A stretch of DNA of 64,000 nt from Isoetes taiwanensis (GCA_021234155.1 JAJEKV010000013.1:15479877-15543876); one strand, 5' to 3'; numbered from the stretch's first letter, positions 34,220-46,540 are shown. Numbers and translations are program-made. The notes: generated from the sequence alone by a model not told the origin.

Positions 34220-37200
34220 CAACATGGTTTGCCCATATCACGTGCTTCTCGTCAATATTATAATCGCCTAGCAAAGAACCTAGTTCATGAGTTCCAAAAA
34301 CAAGCAGGTCACTTGGATAACTTGGCTCAACAAGAGGTTTTGCATAGGTTCGTATGTCATCCAGCAATGGCAGCTGCTTACAATCCTATGACCATTATTG
34401 GAAGTGAAAATTCACAAATGATTATGAACCTAAGAGACTCTCTTCAAATGGTAAAAGGTAGTCATAGCCATGATCAACTTGCTGCCAAAAATGTCATGCT
34501 ATCCATGATTGCCTCAGAGCCAGATTTGGAACCGAGTAAAAGGATGAACAAAGCTGCTACAGCAAGGTTACTAGGTGTGAATCCAAGGATGTTTAAGAAT
34601 GCTTGTGAAAGGAAAAAGAAGATTAAAATGAAGACTGAATTATGGGCTAATGGATCAAGACAACCACGTTCAAATAGATTGGCGCAGGAAGTTGTGGACA
34701 AAATTCAAGTGTTCTGGGCAGAGAACACTAGAGTCTCACCAAATAGGAAGGATTTACGACGGAGGAAGCTTGGGAAAGGAAAACAAAATTTTATCACGCA
34801 TCCAACACATTATTTGGAGATCTCACAAGTGAGCCCACTTTCACTTGCTTTTAGTAATTAGTTAGAAGCGTATATTTTCCTTTTGTCTTGTGAATATGTA
34901 ATACAGCTCATGCTTAGTGCACAAGTTAGCCAAGGTGGTCAAGTAGATGTTAGAATATTTAAAGTTTTTATTTAGTATTTAGGAGTGATTGGAAGTACTA
35001 GTATGAACTAGGGGCCTAGTATATAGAATTGACTTGGTGACTTGGTATTATAGATACAATAAGTAGTACTTTTTACATGATTGTACCTCACATAGCATCC
35101 AAAGAACTCCTAAGTACAATAATTCACTTTTGGTGGCTTAACAGCACATAGGATACTTAGAATGTGTCATGAAGTATCCAAAGTACTTGAAAGTACCAAA
35201 AGTTACTTTGGGTAATGCAAAGGTACATAGGGTCCTTAGAGTGATTCACACCATTCAAAGTACTTAGAAGTTAAATAGTTACTTTGGGTAACCCAAAATA
35301 CTTGGGGTGTTCAGAGATGTTGCCTTGTGCCGGCATACCTTTGCCTTCATCGTTTGCATAATCTGTAACCTGATATACTTGTTATGTGTTTGCGTATATT
35401 CTGATTTCTATTTCAGTATTGTTTTACCTTATGTACTTGATGTACTTGTGAATGTGACTTGCTGATATTAATAAACGTTATTTCAGTTAGTGAGCTAGTT
35501 TAAAATGGCATTTGTGAATGTTTGCAGGCTGAAATGTATTTGCAATTTAAGGAGGCAAACCCCGATGTAAACATAGGACAAAGGGTATTTGAACATTGCA
35601 AACCTTTTTATGTGAAGAAGCTGAAGGAGCGGAACACTTGTTGTTGTGTATATTATTGTTGTGTATATCACGTGCAATTGGATTTACTTAGAATGTCACT
35701 GAACGCATTGAGGACGTCTTCAACGCTCCATAAAAATTGCAGCTGCAATTGCACGATCTGCGAATGGAAAGAAGGAATGCAAAGTTGCATGGCACCAAAG
35801 AAAACTTTTTGCAGGCTTCGAGAGATATGGGAGATGGCAGTATGTGCAAAAGATGAGGAGGCAGAATGGCATAAATTGAGTTGCTTACTTGGGAATTGTT
35901 CACAATGTGGAACAAAAAACATTACATTTTGTCCTAAAGAGTTGGATGAGATCAGTCCACTTGTGGAATGGAAGATTTATGAAGATGTGAAGATTGGTAT
36001 AGATGAAGAAGGCCGTCCAAAGAACAGAAAGCAACTTGTGAACAAGAAGACACCACCAGCAGACTTGATACAATTCTTCAAGCAACATGTCAAAATAAAC
36101 AGTACAGGGAATGCTTACGAAACTTTCCTCCTGGAGTCATTATTTCGGTAATAGATTTTTCTGAAAACTTTACATTCAAGACACAAAATGAAATCCAAAG
36201 TAGCTATTATAGCACTGAGCAGGTGACTATTCTAGTTCATATTACTTATCGACGCGACGAAGAGTATGATGACCCGATTAAAGAATATCATTTTTACATT
36301 TCAGAGGATAAAAAGCACGATACGTTGTTTGTCCAGCACTGCCTTTTCCACATTATGAGTGGATGAAAAAAGCAAGGTTATGAAGTGAACGAGCATTGGG
36401 TCTGGTCCGATGGTGCTGCAGCACATTTTAAGGCACGCCGACCATTTTATTTTGTAGCTCGGTACTTCAACATTACGGGAGTTCCAATGAAATGGAGCTT
36501 CTTTGGCTCGGACCACGGTAAAGGAGAACATGATGGGGCTGGAGCAAAGGTAATTAAAACTTGACAGTGCTATTGAACCTCATGCTCATGAACTTACTTC
36601 ATGGCTCACACAAAATTTCTCCACTGGTGCAGCAGTAACATGTCAAAGCCGTGCAAGAGATGTGACAAGATACTTTTGGGAGGTAAAAAATGGTGATGTT
36701 AACCGCCGTAGGCTTGGGATTGTGAAGTGGTAGAAGGCACACGAAAAAATCATAGTATTTGTGGAATTAATAAGGAGGATCCTACTAAGATTATAACCAG
36801 GCAATTTGCATGCTTCTGTACTTTTTGTATGTATGGTGACATCCACCAATGTGAGAACTTGACACAAATAGGTGGTTGGACTGCAGGTATTTTAGTGCCT
36901 AAACATGGAAGAAATGGATACAACTTCATGCAGTGCACATTGAGGTTGGAGATGTTGATGAATATACACCTCTCGCTGATCTTGTAGAAGTTGGAACAAT
37001 ATTTGCAGTTGAAGCTCCAATTGATAATGAGGAAGATGATGTTTTTTGGCTAGTTTATTGCTCAAGACCAAAGCATGTTCTTGAGGAAGATACGATTGAT
37101 ATGCATGGAAACAAATTTCTCAAGGGTGAAGAGGTGCTGGAGGGAAAATATTTTGAGAGATATATAACAAATCGAAGTAACTCTTCGGGATCTACAAGCT

Positions 37201-37461
37201 ATATTTTTGGTGGTAGATCAACTGAAGCTATTGTATATGCAGAACAAGTTGTTCACATTATTGTTGATATGCCCAAAGGTCACCAAGTCAAAGGGAAAAA
37301 GACTGTGCACTTGCTGGGAATTGCAGACAAGGAGAAAATCATGGAGAAACTTATGTAAATTACGTTCCCTCTATATTGTAGATGGCCCTTATGAGTATGC
37401 CGACATGGCTAATATAAATGCTATGGACAACAAAGTATTGGATGTAAAACTCTGGTTTTAG
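34220..37461 (+). pseudogene. Transposase-like protein of an unassigned family (Cys-rich domain, RNase-H-like core), decayed
   Basis: Exon 1 (34220-34828) starts after acceptor GGTAG and ends at donor CAA|GTGAGC. Exon 2 starts after TTTGCAG at 35528 and the reading continues to about 37461. Domains in order: a helical N-terminal region with a Lys-rich stretch (NACERKKKIKMKTELW, exon 1); EMYLQFKEANPDVNIGQR; a Cys-rich module with CSCNCTICEWKEGMQSC, C-LLGNCSQCG and FCPKEL (35730-35940); VIDFSENFTF (36150), YRRDEEYDD, HFYISEDKKHDTLFVQHCL, EHWVWSDGAAAHFK (36390) and FFGSDHGKGEHDGAGAK (36500-36549); FACFCTFC (36800); and a C-terminal FAVEAP...DDVFWLVYCS domain. The conserved acidic positions (D-F-S-E-N, S-D-G, G-K-G-E-H-D-G) look like a DDE/DDD RNase-H-fold nuclease. 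At least five frameshifts (near 36122, 36345-36370, 36557, 36735, 36905) inactivate it. I recall similar uncharacterised proteins in invertebrates; the family name is unknown to me. Confidence 0.7.
34829..35527 (+). other. Intron of the transposase-like pseudogene, with a 76-bp duplication
   Basis: GT-AG intron (CAA|GTGAGC ... TTTGCAG|GCTGAA) that keeps the reading frame between HYLEISQ and AEMYLQF. It contains a degenerate tandem duplication with AGTTACTTTGGGTAA at 35201 and 35277. The preserved splice sites show that the ancestral gene was spliced. Confidence 0.7.
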
Positions 37462-40400
37462 CGTGTTGTTATAATATAATATCAAATTTTGTTTATGTAT
37501 ACCGCAGTAGGTTGCCGTTTGTTGATTTGCCAAGTTCTATTCATTATGTGATTTCCATGATTCGTTGTCATCAAGTTTGCTGGCATATTTAGATCAAATT
37601 ATTTTTGTTGTTTGTTTTGCCTACACTGCTCAGGTTGGTGGCATGCTGATCAAGACTGCTTCCTCATATGCCGAAGATGCTTGTGGCGAATATTTGCAAT
37701 GCCAAAACAACTTATGGTTGGAGGTGTAGACCACAGCTTCAATAATCAGGTTTGTTTGCATCATTTTTTTTTATATTAAAATAGGACCAGGATAATCATA
37801 TATGTTGCAGAGATATAGATCTGTCTAAGATGTTGGATTTCGAATGCTCAGAATTTTTTTAAAAAGGGGTATGAATCGAATAAAAAAAAGCGTTGCTATT
37901 TTGCCCTATTCTTTGATATGTAAAGGTACCTTTTGCTTATGCTAGAGGTCCGAGTGTGATGGCTTATTCCAGAGACAGGCATAGGCGTTATAGTTTAGCT
38001 TGCAGGTTAACTCCAGGTTTACATTTAGGCTCTGTAGAAGGTATGCATGCTTGTTCCTGCTTTCCATTTTCCATTTTAAAATGGAGCATGCATTCTTCAG
38101 GTCCAAAATAAAGTCCACATTTTTTTAGAAGACCCAATGCTGCGCCTCTGGCATATTGAGAAGCATACATATTGAGATGTGCACTCTTTTCTATTTTAGC
38201 AAAGGAGCATATAGAGGGAAATTTAGAGGAAATTTAACTTTGTTTTGACCATCAAATCATCCTTGTTGCCATTATCACACAAACTCCACTTTGGAGAAGT
38301 GTACTGATTTGCTACGCTACTCATTACAGAGCTACTCATTACAGATTTACTATGTTATTCAATAATGATTAGCTACCTCCAACTTCCATCTAGAGGTTTT
38401 AACGTGCGAATCCATACAAGATGTGATTGATCAAACTTAGACAATCTCTTGCCTGTATCTGTCAGGGCATCAAGAGATGTTCCAAGGCCAGCTAGTAGCT
38501 AGCATGTTAAAGAGGGCAGGCCACTGCAATCCCTGCATTATATCCATGTATATGATATGAAACATATTCCTCCTCTTCAAAAGCTTCAAGAATTGCCTGG
38601 TTTGCTGTAAAATGTGTGAACTTAATAAAAGGGCAGATTTCATTATAGATTTGAAAGGCAGCTTCAATCCTGTGGCGATATCCTGTTCATATGTAGGCAA
38701 AGAAGACAACAGTCCAAAACCCAAGTAAGAATTGATCAATCTGGACTGTATAGCTTCTGCAAAGTAGGCTGCAACGCGACAACTACAATTAAATTTTAGA
38801 GGAAATTTAACTTTGTTTCGACCATCAGATCATCCTTGTTGCCATAACTTGGTGCTCTACAAAAGCATAATGAAGATGGGAATATGGCAATTCGGCTTCC
38901 TGCATAAATTTATGCCCAGCATTTATAGGCACAACATTTTCTAAGTTTTTAACTAATCAATTTCAACAGCTCAATTCAAATGAAAATTTGGGTTTCAACT
39001 GATGAATGTCAACTGATGTTTTCCGGATTGACCATTTTCGTGGGCTAGCTGGTAAATGGTTGTTGGAAGGCAGGACCGAGGAGGAGTTCTTTGATGCTCT
39101 GATACAAAATGTTGAGTGGAGAAGTTGATCTGAACAGCAAAACATAATAGAGAGAGGAGGAGATGCAGCAAGCAACAAAGTTGTGGATCGTTTACAAGGA
39201 TCTAGAGGCTCCAGCGAAAATCATTGCATGCTGGCAAAAAATAAACCTTAACATCAAAAATTCCATTAGGTCTATGAGTTGGAGGAAGAGGCAATTTAGC
39301 CACTGGAGTTGCTAATGACATGTCATCTCCCCTTAGTTGCAGGCCCAGCAAACAAGGGTTTAGAAAAACACATCCTGGGCGCTGACTCAAAGGAATTAGC
39401 ATGACAAAGAATCGTGAAATAAGCTCCAACTACATCACTGCTGATCCAAGATTCTGTACATCGTTAAGGTGAAGCAGGAGGACTGTGGAAATTCAGAGAA
39501 GGCCAGACTATCTGTCATTTATTGAGTTTTCAGATAATGGGTTGAGTGGAAACAACATATAAAGAATCACAAGATTACATCATATGCAGCAAAGGCCATT
39601 TGGCATATAATTTGGAGAAAGTGCATGCTTGCCCTATCACTGGACACGAAGTAAGTATTCTCTATCATCGTCGCCCCTCATTTTTTAATTGTAAAGATTG
39701 CTCTAATTCTATATCATCGTTGCCTCGCATTCACTAATTGTAAAGAATACTCTGAGTCTGTTTAGGTGTATGCTTTTGTACATTGTTAGCTTAGCTGGCA
39801 GAATCACCATGGTCATATTTTATGTGTGTTCCAGTTTGGCAGATGTAGTATTATGTGAAAGAATTTGTGATTTGATTGTAGAGTCATTATGTCATTCAAA
39901 TCTTGTATTCACGCACCACTACTTATGTAGCAAGTAGCAGCAGACAGCAAGCCTTTTCCGCATTAGATAAGCCAGACCACAAGCTATTTGCCAACAAGCC
40001 AGAACATAAAGCAAACTACAAAAAGCTGGCAAAGAAGGTTTACTTCAGAATTGCGAGGTGATATTCATTTGTTCAAGACTGGCCTATAAAAGAGTATCCA
40101 CATAGAGGAGATCATTTCCATGTCGAGCTAAGAAGGAAACTATCATGTCAATCTTTTCAAGTCCCATCTACTTGCATTGGCCCTATTTGTGTCTCAAATG
40201 TGTTCCATTGCCTAGTAGAATCATCTCCTTCAAAGCATCATTGTAAACAAGGGATGCTATGCAATACGGTTCCAGATTTCTTTTAGCAAATTTTGCAAAC
40301 TTGCAAAGAAGCAAAATTCCCTGAATTGTCCATACAATGGAGCAATTGTTCTTCAGCTACTTAAATGTCTAAAAGAGCCATTTAGGGACTGAACTTCAAC

Positions 40401-40944
40401 TTCCAGTAAGGTATGTTCTCATTCTTTTGAAATAATAATGTTTCTTTTCTTAATATGACTTTTGGACAGACGGTCTTACGCTACGATGGCCTAGACGATA
40501 CCCATGGTTCCAAAGACCTGAAATATCACCAAGGCGCAAGATAGAAATCATTGTATTCGGCAGACAAGGGGAAGTAAGTAAATGAAAATGCATAGGTTTT
40601 TCTTATGCATAAGCCCATTTTCACCTGTTAAAAGAAGACTCAGAATTCCTAGAATACTCACCTTTGAATGAGACTTTGAGGTGCCACATTGACGCAACAA
40701 GATGCAGCAAACATAAAAGCATGAAAGTTTGAAGTGCCACATTGATGCAACAAGATGCAGCAAATGTAAAAGCACTATCATCATTGTCTGTTTATTACAT
40801 ATTTGTAGAGAGGAAAACAACAGCCAATGTTACAAAAATAGTACAGGCTTAAGGTTTATGCTTGCATTCCTAGCCATAAACATAATACTTATATATTTTC
40901 TATGCCAACTAGCCATAAACAAGTCTCCAATTTAAACATAATAC
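37462..40944. other. Intergenic region with small repeats
   Basis: No protein motif recognised. A plus-strand patch at about 37621-37760, after CTCAG, reads HADQDCFLICRRCLWRIFA and could be a further exon of the upstream pseudogene, but nothing confirms this. A 54-bp segment (TTTAGAGGAAATTTAACTTTG...) occurs at 38219-38272 and again at 38792-38846. A 53-bp-period duplication containing GTGCCACATTGA...GCAACAAGATGCAGCAAA lies at 40681-40775. Confidence 0.45.
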
Positions 40945-42097
40945 TTATATATTTTCAAACAAGATGTTTAATATTGTCATAGATACTTGTGCACCTGAAG
41001 TAGTTTCTTCACAGCTGGTTTCCTCTTGTAATGCTTGAATAAAACATTTTATTCTATTCTCTCTATTGCGTGTTTGCTCATGTATGTTTTTCTCTCTCTC
41101 ATATGCCTCACCCTTCAGTTTTGCCTCACATTCCATCCCCTTTACTTTTTCTTGATTACCAGTTAAGCTTTCCAAGTTTGCATCCAACATGTAAGTCATT
41201 CCAAGTTCATGCACATGTAACTTTTCCACTTCAACCTCTAACTGTTTTCTGTTTTTTTACAGCACATTCTTCATGATAGTGGAGCTTTGCTTCCGCATTA
41301 TCTCGAGGCTCATGGGCCAATTTTTCTACAAGCTTTGACTGCAACTCAAGCTCCTTCCTCTTTCCTTCAAACTCTGTTTTAACTTTTTCAACTTTCAACT
41401 TCAGGTCAGCAACTTGTTCTTCTATGTATTTAGTATTCACTTTGACATTTTCTAAATCCGTCAAGGTAATCCTCAAGCTCTCAAATTGAACGAGAGTATT
41501 GTCAGCTATAACTTTGTCTTTCAAGATGTTCAAGTGTGTTTCAAGCACTTCAACAAAAGCAAGCGAGGGATTTAATGGCACAGAATTACTTTCTTGCTTT
41601 TGCAACTCTTCTTTTTGTTTTGGTAGCTGCTCATCACCTTTCTTCTTGCTAGCCCAATTTCTTGCAAACTCTTCAACGCTATCCCAATCAACATTAACTC
41701 CATGCTTCCATGCTGCATAGCATCGTGCCATATACATTGGAACTTTCTGCACTTCTGTCTTATGGAATACCCTTTTATAGATCATCAAGAAATCAGATTT
41801 AAGTGACCTTTTGAGGCGTGACAGATTATAGCCTTGTTTGCCATCCTTAGCACCCGTCCCCCATATATTAGTCATCATGTCAGGCTCCAAAACATTCTTA
41901 ATATCAGCACAGGAAACAAGATTATCTTCGTCCACAATATATGTCGATCTTTCTATCTCGTGAAGGTTTAAAGATTTCTGTGGAAGACAATGACCTGCAG
42001 CCTTCCTAGGAGTGGAAGAAAGCTTCTCCAAGCTAGAGGAAACTTTTGCTTTTTTTGGTTGCCGAGGAGACACGGTGACTGCACGTGCATTTTTCAT
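40945..42097 (-). pseudogene. Coiled-coil protein ORF, intronless, one A-run frameshift
   Basis: ATG at 42097 opens a 288-codon frame, MKNARAVTVSPRQPKKAKVS (basic, nuclear-localisation-like), then a globular part (ADIKNVLEPDMMTNIWG, SDFLMIYKRVFHKTEVQKV, ARCYAAWKHGVNVDWDSVEE). A long coiled coil follows (VNTKYIEEQVADLKLKVEKV...). It stops after VKKQKTVRG, but a one-base shift in a run of seven A (plus-strand T at 41252-41258) reconnects it to a second frame of about 94 codons continuing the coiled coil (EKLHVHELGMTYML...) to 40945. The product would be about 385 residues. I do not recognise it. Its neighbourhood suggests it may be the second ORF of a transposon, such as a DNA-binding accessory protein, but this is a guess. 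The single homopolymer lesion could be a sequencing error, in which case the gene may be intact. Confidence 0.6.
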
Positions 42098-43139
42098 GAT
42101 GCACTAGTACAATAGGGCCTAATATCACAAAGAAGTAGTTTAGAATTTTCTTACAGCAAGTGTCAAGCATTTCTATTTTGCTGCATGCAATTTTTTATTC
42201 ATAAACATGTAAATACTTCAATTTGATACTGTAATAATGCATGGCAATGGCAGCAAAGATATTTGTAATAGTGTGGCAGACGAATGCTTTAGACACAAGC
42301 ATTGTAAGCAAATAATGTGAAAATGAAGCATGCGTATTGTTGTTACAATAGTAATATTATTTGATTATCATCTAACAGGCAATACTCTTAACGAATCTAG
42401 AAAGCTAAGAACTTTTCATTTAGATGCATTTTTGGATCACGTTCATTGTTCTTAAATGAAAGGCCTTCACATTTATTTGTTTTGCAGTTTAGTAACACAG
42501 ACATATTGCTATTTAGCAGAAACCTCTAAGATACTAGAGTTACTATCATCTTCACCAATCTAGTTTACTAGCAAGAACATCAGAGCACTTACAGTTTGTA
42601 TTAGTTGATCAAACAAACTCATGAATACTGCACAATTTATGATTCACGGAATGGCATGATAACAGTGGTTTAATAGCAATCAAACCCTCATCTTGAGAGT
42701 CAAAAATCTGCTTTAGCACTGTCACATAAAATAATGAAGTTAGAGAGGCCCAAAATCGAAAATAACATCCCAAGCTATGATAAGGAGACGTATAACAGGC
42801 ACAGAATGATCACCAAAATGAAGCAAAGAGAGGCCGTCTGAATGATCACCAAAATGAAGCGAAGAGAGACCGTCAGAATGATCTCTTGATGAAGCAAAAG
42901 AGACAGCCAGAATGATCGCCAGAACTGAGTACGAAATAAGCAATGGGAGACGTCAAAGTTTCATGCATGGCGGGATCACTATTGATTGCGCTCTCCAAAA
43001 TTAATTACTACGTTGCAATTTGAATTTTTAACTTTTAACGTGGAAAGAAAATACTCAATTAAAAGTACCTATGGTAGTTACTTTTTTAGTTTCCAAAACA
43101 GGTAGGCCCTAACATGCTCATGCCCGTGTGCATGAATAG
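42098..43139. other. Intergenic, with a three-copy 36-bp repeat
   Basis: AT-rich, no gene seen. At 42804-42911 a 36-bp unit beginning GAATGATCACCAAAATGAAG is repeated about three times, the last copy degenerate. Confidence 0.55.
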
Positions 43140-43154
43140 TCCTGTATTTGGAGG

Positions 43155-44785
43155 TACAGGACTAACACATCATGGCATATGGTGTTTGGAGTTTAACTCC
43201 TAGCTCATCCATTAGATATCGCTTTTGGACTGCTTCTATATCTTTCCATTTTTTTTCTTGCTAAACCCGGTTCCCATATCTGGCATCCATACAATATTAC
43301 AGGCATAACTAAAGCTCGATATAAGTGAAGCCGCATGGACCAGTCCCATAGCTGAATTTTTCTACATTTAGCTTGCATTGCGTATAAAGCTTTCTTTCCA
43401 CCAACAATCCTCTTATCTACAGCTGTATTTCATCTGTAATTTTCTGTTATCTCAATTCCCAAATATTTATAGCTATGAACATGTTCAATGGGCTTACCTT
43501 TAATCTGAAATACATGTTTTTTCCTCGTGCCAAACATCATAATTTTTATCTTGTCGAGATTGACTGCCATTCCTGCTTGATCGCAAAAGAATGATGACAC
43601 CTCTATATGTTGTTGCAAGCCTTCTGCTGTTCGTGCAAGGAGCACTATGTCATCTGCATATAGAAGAAGCATGATAAGGTATCCTGCGAGCACTACTCCG
43701 TCACAACAATTTCTGTTAAGCCACCCTTCTACTTCATCAATATAGATGCCAAATAACGTTGGAGATGCAGGACAGCCCTGTTTAACACCAAGATTACTGA
43801 TTTGCAGTCCCTTAGGAACATTAATAGCATCTAATCTATCCATAAGTTTTTTTCTGGGTACAGTATCAAATGCCCTTTTCAAGTCCACAAAGCATGCATA
43901 CATTGCCCTATTTATTCCCTTAGACTTCTCAATAGCTACTCTTATTGTCGCTAGATAGTCTGTAGTGGAGTAACCCGTACGAAAGCCGGCTTGCCCAATA
44001 GCTCTGATATCCTGATCCTCAGCCCATCTAGATAACTTATGTTCCACCGCTGTCCCAAAAAGCTTTACCATAAGACTGCTTATCATGATCGTGCGATAGT
44101 TGCTTGCTTTTGTTTTATCCCCACCTATTCCTTCGGAAATCCCAAAGCCATAACTGAGTTAAACAACTCAGTAATCTCATTCACTACTGCGTTTCCTGCC
44201 CATTTTATCATTTTTGCTCTAAGCCCAGCTGTATCTGCGGCCTTACCATTTGCAAGCTTTCTGATGGCCTCTCCTATATCCTCTGATGTGAATACGGGCT
44301 CCAATGTCATATCTCCTATATCTATAGGCGGCTCATCTGCTTTATATAACAGCTCATGTGCATAGTTATATAGGTCAAAAGCATCTACATCACTTTTTGC
44401 TGTGTATGGCGTATTCAACTGATTCCAGAAGTCCTTTAGGCAATGTAAGAGCTTATTGTAAAGCTCAATTTGCCGCTTTTTCAAAAATATAGTCTTCTTC
44501 CTCTTCAGCAACTTGCGGTATGCTTTTAAGTGCATTTTCTTTTGCAGCCCGCATAGTATCTTAAACTTCCCTCTTGCTATCTGGCATTTCCTCATCAAAC
44601 CAAAGTTTATCTCTTCTTTTCTTTTCCTCTTGTGTAGAGAAAATATCTCTTGCAATATCTAGTATTATGTTTTGCAGATTCGAGCAGCGAAGATGCACAT
44701 CACTAGGCGGATTCCAAGATTTAAGAGCTTTTGTCATAGCTTGCGCATATATATCACGCTTAGCATAGTCTAACAACATATTCAA
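43155..44785 (-). pseudogene. LINE reverse transcriptase with linker and thumb
   Basis: The linker (44785-44125) holds YNKLLHCLKDFWNQLN, VFTSEDIGEAIRKLANGKAA and GLRAKMIKWAG. RT palm (44086-43430): QAGFRTGYSTTDYLATIRVA, CFVDLKRAFDTVPRKK (catalytic Asp), LGVKQGCPASPTLFGIYID, LLYADDIVLLAR (YADD intact), MAVNLDKIKIMMFGT and SYKYLGIEI. A TGA follows at about 43430, but the same frame continues into a typical LINE thumb (KKALYAMQAKC, YRALVMPVILYGCQIWEPG). A further shift occurs at an A8 run near 43250. Confidence 0.9.
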
Positions 44786-44845
44786 TTTGATGTTTGAGCG
44801 GCGCTTCTGTTTCTGTCTATGAACATATTGCCTTCCTATTTTTAG

Positions 44846-45650
44846 CTAAAATAGCAATGCACAATGCTCTGATTCTGGGCATTCTTCCACCATAAGATCG
44901 CTTATTAGCCTTGCTGCTGTGTGTATATCTGTCACTACATAGTCTACAACACTGTTTCCATTCACCATCTTATTTGTAAAAGTATGTGACAACGGGTATC
45001 TCATGCATCCACTTAACAGTAGCAAATCAAAGCAATTGCATAGCGAAAGTAAATGCTTACCCATTGTGTTAATGCCAATCCTTGCCTGCTATCTCCCATG
45101 CTTCCTTCTCACAGATCCATAAAGGATCTTTGCTTTCAGCCACTTGCCATGATGCTTGCAAATTACCTGTGCGTGCATTAAAATCTCCTGTTAAAATTAC
45201 TGATCCAAGCTGTGAAAATAGAGCAATGTCTGCGCTTAAATGGAGAAATGGATCTTGTTGAAAAAGCCCTTCATGCTTGTAAACCTTTGAAGCTTGCAAT
45301 GGGGCAAAATAACACAAACATAAGAAAATTATTCTTGGCTGGCTCTTTATTTCCAGCCATTGCAAATGCTCACATACTTTTTTGATACTGATTAGAGGGA
45401 CAAATTCAGATTTACCATAGCATGCTAAGCCTCCTTCCCCTCTTCCCAATCCTGACGGACGTTCCTTTGATGTCATGCTAATTAACTGGAAACCGCTTGG
45501 TGTAGGCAGATTCCTCGCCTCGTGTGCCCATGTTTCCACTAAAAGCAACAGATCTATTTTCTCCCAAAATATTTCTGCTGTAATTGATTTTATGTCACTA
45601 AAACCTCCGATGTTCCAGGCACAGACACGTAGGGTCTCTAATTCCTAATT
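44846..45650 (-). pseudogene. LINE APE endonuclease domain
   Basis: Reading starts with LRVCAWNIGGFSDIKS (WNIxG motif) at about 45640, then LLLVETWAHEARNLP (ET motif), SVILTGDFNARTGNL (GDFNxR), and in the next frame (45064-44846) NSVVDYVVTDIHTA and ECPESEHCALLF (SxH motif). All main motif blocks of AP-endonuclease-like LINE nucleases are present. Frame changes occur at about 45550 and 45065. Confidence 0.85.
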
Positions 45651-45738
45651 GTTCTTTGGAGAGTACTTGCGGTTTGTCAAGACAGCTACTTCTCCTTTCA
45701 TGAATGCCCAAAATCCATCATCGCGATGTTGTTTTACT

Positions 45739-46520
45739 TTAGCCCATTCTTTCTTTTTTGTCTCTAAACTGTCTCTGTGTCAAATCATTATCTAACCAGA
45801 TCTTCTCTCCTTTGAGATGGATTCGGTGTTTAAGCACCCTCTCTTTGGCAGCTTTGCTTGTGAATTTGACAATGACGGGTCTGTTTTTGTATGCCCTCTT
45901 ACCAATTCTGTAGGCTTCCTGTATCTCTGGTTCATGTAAGTGCATGGTTGTCTTGAAAAATTCTATTACTGTCTGCATAACGTCTTCCTCCTGTAGTTCT
46001 TCAAGTCCTGTAATTTTCATATTGCATTCTTTCTTTTGCCTTTCTGCCTTCTCATTTAAGAAATTATCAATAATTTCTTCCTAAGTTCTTGGAATGCTTG
46101 TGAATTAGAAACAATTTCCAAAATCTGTTTGACATCTCTGCCTTGCTCTTCTTGTAACATCAGAAGCTTTTGATTTTGTTCTTGCAGCTCTCTATTCTGT
46201 GTTTCTAGCATAGCCAGCTTTTCTTTGCTTTCTCTAAGTTCTTCCAATAAGAATTGGATAAGTTCTGTTTCATAATTACCTGGATCCTGGTATGTCCAAT
46301 TGGTGCCCCCAGGTGTCTGTGCTACCAGAGGTAGTGCTTTGATTGGGGCTTTAAGCAGACTGGGTCTAACAGAGGGACCCGGATTTGGAGCACGACCACC
46401 TTTTCTGTCCATGCCAACTTTTCTGTTTGTTGACAGTTTCGTTGACAGCTGAGATGCAACTCGCGATGGTACAGTAAGCTCACGATGTCCAACAATTCGG
46501 TCAGGCTCACGATGGTACAA
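45739..46520 (-). pseudogene. LINE ORF1 (coiled coil plus L1-type RNA-binding domain)
   Basis: The first frame (46520-46056) has a proline/arginine-rich start (GRAPNPGPSVRPS) and a coiled coil (ELIQFLLEELRESKEKLAML, LQEQNQKLLMLQEEQ). The second frame (46020-45739) reads MKITGLEELQEEDVMQTVIE, EIQEAYRIGKRAYKNRPVIV, KFTSKAAKERVLKHR and WLDNDLTQRQFRDK, matching the RRM-like/C-terminal domain of L1 ORF1p (Transposase_22 family). In L1 elements this protein trimerises and coats the RNA. A frameshift at about 46060 separates the two halves. Confidence 0.8.
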
Positions 46521-46540
46521 TTCGATCAGTTAGGTTTTTT

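Larger units (their letters stand above)
43140..46540 (-). mobile_element. APE-type LINE with L1-like ORF1, nearly full length
   Basis: Minus-strand non-LTR retrotransposon holding ORF1 (46520-45739), endonuclease (about 45650-44846), linker (44785-44125), RT (44086-43430) and RT C-terminal thumb (to about 43155). No 3' tail or target duplication is visible; the 3' end seems lost after NTAVDKRIVGGKKALYAMQ and the ALVMPVILYGCQIWEP block. Multiple frameshifts and stops make it non-autonomous. Its RT and thumb resemble those of the plus-strand LINE at 58105-61013, so the two belong to one clade that differs from the L1-type copy at 11328-13870. Confidence 0.88.
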
